64,000 nucleotides of DNA from Micromonospora andamanensis. Lineage in GTDB: Bacteria > Actinomycetota > Actinomycetes > Mycobacteriales > Micromonosporaceae. The DNA lies in assembly GCF_016863495.1 (NCBI RefSeq), contig NZ_BOOZ01000024.1, forward strand, positions 81,364 to 145,363, in the 5' to 3' direction. Position numbers and translations under genes: made by a program. Each line of letters begins with the position of its first letter. The stretch's first letter is position 1. Shown piece after piece: positions 60,895 through 64,000 of the stretch. Under the pieces are notes generated by a model, which was given only the letters and a program-made list of their open reading frames with translations, did no database searches and had not been told where the DNA came from.

Positions 60895-61170
60895 TCAGCG
60901 GTCGACCTGGGTGAAGTCCCAGGAATGCGGCTGTCGGGCGAGCAGCATCACCGGCGGGTCCGGCAGCGGCCGGGGGCTGCTGCGCCACTTGGAGATGACC
61001 ACGACCCGGTGGTCGGTGGAGGAGAAGACCTCGCTGGACAGGTGCAGCGGGTCGTGCTCGAACTCGGGCAGCGCGCTGTCGCAGACCCAGGTGATCAGGT
61101 CGGTGAGCGCGTACGGCTCCGCCCGCGCCTCCCACATCCGTACGATCACGTCGCCGTCCTCCTCAGACAC
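60895..61170 (-). CDS. Small conserved protein, antibiotic-monooxygenase-like fold
   Basis: 91 aa from GTG 61170. The stop codon of tsaD lies within its first codons (8-nt overlap), so it is coupled to tsaD. Features include VIVRMWEARAEPYALTDL, SSEVFSSTDHRVVVISKW and a C-terminal HSWDFTQVDR, resembling the ABM dimeric alpha/beta-barrel fold. No catalytic residue is identifiable. Role unknown. Confidence 0.75.
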   Translation of the reverse strand: MSEEDGDVIVRMWEARAEPYALTDLITWVCDSALPEFEHDPLHLSSEVFSSTDHRVVVISKWRSSPRPLPDPPVMLLARQPHSWDFTQVDR

Positions 61171-62209
61171 TGACAGTGGTCAACGGCAGGGCCGAATCCG
61201 CGGGCAGGTCGAGCCGGCTGGGCGCGACACCCGAGGCGACCAGGTGTGAGCCGAGGGCCGCCACCATCGCGCCGTTGTCGGTGCACAGGCCCGGCCGGGG
61301 CACCCGGACCCGGATGCCGTGCCGGGCGGCCCGCTGCTCGGCGAGCGCCCGCAGCCGCGAGTTGGCCGCCACTCCCCCGCCGATCACAAGGGTCTCCACG
61401 CCGCTGCTGCGGCAGGCGTCCAGCGCCTTGTCGACGAGCACGTCGCAGACCGCCTCCTGGAAGGAGGCGGCCACGTCCGCGATCGGGACCGGTTCGCCGG
61501 CCCGCTCGCGGGCCTCCACCCAGCGCGCCACAGCTGTCTTCAACCCGGAGAAGGAGAAGTCGTGACGGTGCGCGACGAGATCCTTGGCGGCGGTCAGGCC
61601 ACGCGGGAACGCGATCGCCGCCGGGTCACCGGCCCGGGCCTCCCGATCGATGTGCGGCCCACCGGGGAACGGCAGTCCGAGCAGCCGGGCCACCTTGTCG
61701 AACGCCTCGCCGGCCGCGTCGTCGATGGTGGCGCCCAGCGGCGTGACGCCCCGGGCCAGGTCGTCGACGAGCAGCAGTGACGAATGACCGCCGGAGACCA
61801 GCAGCGCGATAGCCGGCTCGGGCAGCGGACCGTGTTCCAGCGTGTCCACCGCGACGTGCGCGGCGAGATGGTTGACGCCGTAGACCGGCTTCTCGGCGGC
61901 CACCGCGTACCCCTTGGCCGCCGCCACCCCGACCAGCAGCGCCCCGGCCAGTCCCGGCCCGGCGGTGACAGCTATCGCGTCGATGTCGGCGAGCGTCACC
62001 CCCGCCTCGGTAAGTGCCCGCTCCATGGTCGGCACGATCGCCTCCAGGTGCGCCCGGCTGGCCACCTCCGGCACCACCCCGCCGAACCGGGCGTGCTGGT
62101 CCACGCTTGACGCGAGCGCGTCGGCGAGCAGGGTGTGGCCGCGTACGACACCGACGCCCGTCTCGTCGCACGAGGTCTCAATGCCGAGGATCAGTGGTTC
62201 GTCAGCCAT
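61163..62209 (-). CDS. tsaD: tRNA N6-threonylcarbamoyltransferase TsaD
   Basis: 348 aa from ATG 62209 (MADEPLILGIETSCDETG); upstream extension enters rimI. It contains the metal motif NHLAAH, SGGHSSLLLV, the DDAAGEAFDKVARLLGL region and GGGVAANSRLR near the C-terminus. It is the transferase of the TsaBD complex that makes t6A37 in tRNAs reading ANN codons. It lies in the tsaB-rimI-tsaD cluster. Confidence 0.96.
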   Translation of the reverse strand: MADEPLILGIETSCDETGVGVVRGHTLLADALASSVDQHARFGGVVPEVASRAHLEAIVPTMERALTEAGVTLADIDAIAVTAGPGLAGALLVGVAAAKGYAVAAEKPVYGVNHLAAHVAVDTLEHGPLPEPAIALLVSGGHSSLLLVDDLARGVTPLGATIDDAAGEAFDKVARLLGLPFPGGPHIDREARAGDPAAIAFPRGLTAAKDLVAHRHDFSFSGLKTAVARWVEARERAGEPVPIADVAASFQEAVCDVLVDKALDACRSSGVETLVIGGGVAANSRLRALAEQRAARHGIRVRVPRPGLCTDNGAMVAALGSHLVASGVAPSRLDLPADSALPLTTVSV

Positions 62210-62217
62210 GCGATGTC

Positions 62218-62670
62218 TCAGTCCTGGGTGCGCTGCATCACCAGCGCGTCGGTGTTGCTCGATTGGTAGTAGCCGCGTCGCACGCCGATCGGCTCGAATC
62301 CGTGCATCGCGTAGAGCCGCTGGGCCGGGGCGTTGTCGGCGGCGACCTCCAGCAGCACGGCGCGTACACCTACCCGGTTGGCCTCGGCGAGCAGCGCCTC
62401 CAGCAACAGCCGGCCGATCCCCCGGCGCTGCGCCTCCCGCCGGACCGCGATGTTCTGCACCCACGCCTCGTCGGGCGGGGCGATGGCGAGCCCGGCGTAG
62501 CCGAGCACGCCGCCGTCGTCGTCGGTGACCACCCGGTAGAAGTGCCCGTGGGACAGCTCGTTCCAGAACATCGCCGCGGACCACTGCTCGGCACCGAAGA
62601 GGTCCGCCTCGATCGGCAGTACCTCGTCGATGTGCCACCAGCGGAACCGGGCCGGCCCCGACCGGCTCAC
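62218..62670 (-). CDS. rimI: GNAT acetyltransferase, RimI-type
   Basis: 150 aa. It has the GNAT fold with acetyl-CoA loop RREAQRRGIGRLLLEALL and RFRWWHIDEVLPIEADLFGAEQWS at the start, the RimI pattern. It N-acetylates ribosomal protein or other N-termini. It sits between tsaB and tsaD as in most actinobacteria. Its GTG overlaps the tsaB stop (4 nt). Confidence 0.92.
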   Translation of the reverse strand: MSRSGPARFRWWHIDEVLPIEADLFGAEQWSAAMFWNELSHGHFYRVVTDDDGGVLGYAGLAIAPPDEAWVQNIAVRREAQRRGIGRLLLEALLAEANRVGVRAVLLEVAADNAPAQRLYAMHGFEPIGVRRGYYQSSNTDALVMQRTQD

Positions 62671-63344
62671 GGCAGCACCGGCTTGCGCACGGTGGCCGCC
62701 ACCGCGTCCGGACGGCGCAGGTAGAGCGGGGTGAGCGGATCACCGGGGGCACCGGCGCGGATCCGTTCGGCGGCCAGGGCGGCGAGCGCACAGGCGTCCG
62801 GATAACGGGGTTCGGCCCGCAGCGGCAGGCCCAGGACCTCGGCATAACGGTGGGCACCGTCGCCGACGGCAGTGGTCACACCCAGCTCCCGGGCCCGCTC
62901 GGCGGCCACCGCAGGGGCGCCGACCTCCGGCCCGACCAGGCGCTGGCCGGCGCCGTCGTAGACCGCCCAGTAGATCTCCCGGCGCCGCGCGTCGCTCGCC
63001 GCCAGCACCGGCTCACCGGTCGCCGCCGGGTGGCCGATGGCATCCAGCGAGCAGACGCCGTACGCCGGAATGCCGAGCACCTGACTCATGGTGGCAGCGG
63101 TGACCAGCCCCACCCGTAGCCCGGTGAAGGGGCCGGGGCCGAGCCCGGCGACGATCGCGTGCAGCTCGGCCGGGCGGGCGGCGACGTCGCCGAGCACCGC
63201 GTCGACCTGCGGGGCGAGCAGTTCGCCGTGCGCCCGAGCGTCGACGGTGCACCGGTGCGCCCGGGTCGTGACGGCACTCGCGGTGACCTCGACGAGCGCC
63301 GCGGTCACCGCCGGGGTCGAGCTGTCCACCACCAGTACGAGCAC
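62667..63344 (-). CDS. tsaB: tRNA t6A biosynthesis protein TsaB
   Basis: 225 aa from GTG 63344 (VLVLVVDSSTPAVTAALV); an ATG further upstream would add about 7 residues. It contains LVVDSSTPA, GLGPGPFTGLRVGL and SDARRREIYWAVYDG. It is the non-catalytic partner of TsaD. It is the first gene of the cluster. The usual neighbour tsaE is not in the window, as an unrelated gene and terminator lie upstream. Confidence 0.95.
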   Translation of the reverse strand: MLVLVVDSSTPAVTAALVEVTASAVTTRAHRCTVDARAHGELLAPQVDAVLGDVAARPAELHAIVAGLGPGPFTGLRVGLVTAATMSQVLGIPAYGVCSLDAIGHPAATGEPVLAASDARRREIYWAVYDGAGQRLVGPEVGAPAVAAERARELGVTTAVGDGAHRYAEVLGLPLRAEPRYPDACALAALAAERIRAGAPGDPLTPLYLRRPDAVAATVRKPVLP

Positions 63345-63443
63345 AATGACCCAGCCTAGCCGCATCGCCTCCGGCCCTTGAACGCCCGCCCGCCATCGCC
63401 GCCGGCTCGTAGCGCTCGGGCGCACCGCACCAGGACGAGTTGG

Positions 63444-63477
63444 TTCGGGGCCAGGCCCGTGAGCGCCTGGCCCCGAA
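63444..63477 (-). terminator. Terminator of the ricin-domain gene
   Basis: TTCGGGGCCAGGC (63444-63456) pairs perfectly over 13 bp with GCCTGGCCCCGAA (63465-63477), 9 nt after the stop codon. Confidence 0.85.
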
Positions 63478-63485
63478 ACGACGGA

Positions 63486-64000
63486 TCAGTTGCGGCGGCT
63501 CCACTGCTGGTTCGCGCCACCCCAGCAGCTGTACAGCTGGATCATCGCCCCGTTACCGGTGCCACCGGCGTCAAGGCACAGCCCTGACTGCACTCCGGTG
63601 ATCGTGCCGTTGGAGTTGATGTTCCACTGCTGGTTCGCGCCGCTGTGGCAGTCATACAACTGGATCCGGGTGCCGTTGCTCGTGCTGGAGTTCGGCACGT
63701 CCAGGCACTTGCCGTTCACCGTCAGCTGCCGGCTCGAGGTGTGGGTGAACCGCTGGTTCGAGCCACCGTGGCAGTCATACAACTGGATCTGGGTGCCGTT
63801 GCTCGTGCTGGAGTTCGGCACGTCAAGGCACCGGCCGGACTGCTGACCGACGATCATCTGGCCGGACCCGCCACTGGGCGGCGGGGTGGTCGGGTTGGTC
63901 GGGCCGGGGCCGGGGGTGCCGCCTTCCGAGAGGGTGATGTCCGAGCTTCCCTGGCTCTGGTAACCCTCGGTGGCCATGATCTGGTAGTAGTGGTTGCCAA
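63486..64000 (-). CDS. Secreted ricin B-type lectin protein, N-terminus cut by window
   Basis: The last 171 residues are visible. The final 125 form a ricin-type beta-trefoil (CBM13) with three repeats, each with CLDV/CLDA and a QxW or QRF end (SNQRF, ANQQW, ANQQW). Before it is a Gly/Pro/Thr linker, then NHYYQIMATEGYQSQGS, the end of a catalytic domain that looks like a glycoside hydrolase. The reading frame continues past the window edge. Two of the three lectin repeats are almost identical at DNA level. Likely a secreted polysaccharide-degrading enzyme with a carbohydrate-binding tail. Confidence 0.85.
   Translation of the reverse strand, partial: GNHYYQIMATEGYQSQGSSDITLSEGGTPGPGPTNPTTPPPSGGSGQMIVGQQSGRCLDVPNSSTSNGTQIQLYDCHGGSNQRFTHTSSRQLTVNGKCLDVPNSSTSNGTRIQLYDCHSGANQQWNINSNGTITGVQSGLCLDAGGTGNGAMIQLYSCWGGANQQWSRRN

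Noticed and set aside
63645..63830. Mobile or satellite repeat
   Set aside because: The repeats code for lobes of one ricin domain and keep the reading frame.

Overview
The window is high-GC chromosomal DNA from a filamentous actinomycete. The evidence points to Micromonosporaceae, most likely Micromonospora: protein sequences and gene order match that group, and there are bldM and whiD developmental regulators, many GTG starts, a lipid-modified LCP/peptidase repertoire, and HTH/DUF397 and HTH/small-protein cassettes. No rRNA, tRNA, integrase, transposase, prophage or CRISPR array was seen. Most of the window is conserved core chromosome, with blocks familiar from Streptomyces and Mycobacterium: sucCD-perM-purN/purH, pcrA-icmB-chorismate mutase, guaA-choD-guaB3-guaB2-bldM-whiD-groEL-groES, and tsaB-rimI-tsaD.

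Layout. 1-1.75 kb: an accessory-looking cassette with a truncated HTH regulator (minus strand) divergent from five tiny genes that all overlap by 4 nt, plus repeated palindromes. 1.8-9.1 kb: an in-frame purN-purH fusion, small membrane proteins, perM-like gene, sucD, sucC. 9.6-15.4 kb: an icmB-like B12 protein, two M23 peptidases, pcrA, and an AroQ chorismate mutase preceded by a Phe/Tyr-rich leader peptide and a textbook terminator/antiterminator pair. 15.5-21.4 kb: a five-gene peptide ABC transporter. 21.8-27.5 kb: a thioester surface protein, then a two-component system whose kinase carries a PspC domain, divergent from a PspC/LiaF-like membrane pair. 27.7-33 kb: phospholipid genes psd and pssA, two paralogous double-NUDIX proteins, a third PspC protein. 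33-43.6 kb: guaA, a choD-like GMC oxidoreductase, an LCP protein, two M1 metallopeptidases, guaB3, guaB2. 43.8-50.3 kb: a DUF5319 protein, atypical bldM, whiD, a membrane molybdopterin oxidoreductase, groEL with a His-rich tail, and groES under two CIRCE elements. 50.4-58.3 kb: XRE/DUF397 pair, a methyltransferase, a YbaK deacylase, a xylose-type sugar ABC operon with its ROK repressor. 58.4-64 kb: DUF4142 and CopC-CopD membrane proteins, the tsaD-rimI-tsaB tRNA t6A cluster, and the 3' end of a secreted ricin-domain protein.

Working together. Purine synthesis runs through PurN/PurH to IMP and then GuaB2 and GuaA to GMP, with GuaB3 alongside. Psd and PssA are consecutive steps to phosphatidylethanolamine. 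The PspC kinase, its response regulator and the divergent PspC/LiaF-like genes form one envelope-stress module. The sugar operon is controlled by its own ROK repressor. GroES/GroEL are under HrcA/CIRCE control. The most interesting non-coding signal is the aromatic attenuator ahead of chorismate mutase. Next are the five-gene overlapping cassette with its CATGTC-N5-GACATG palindromes and the purN-purH fusion.
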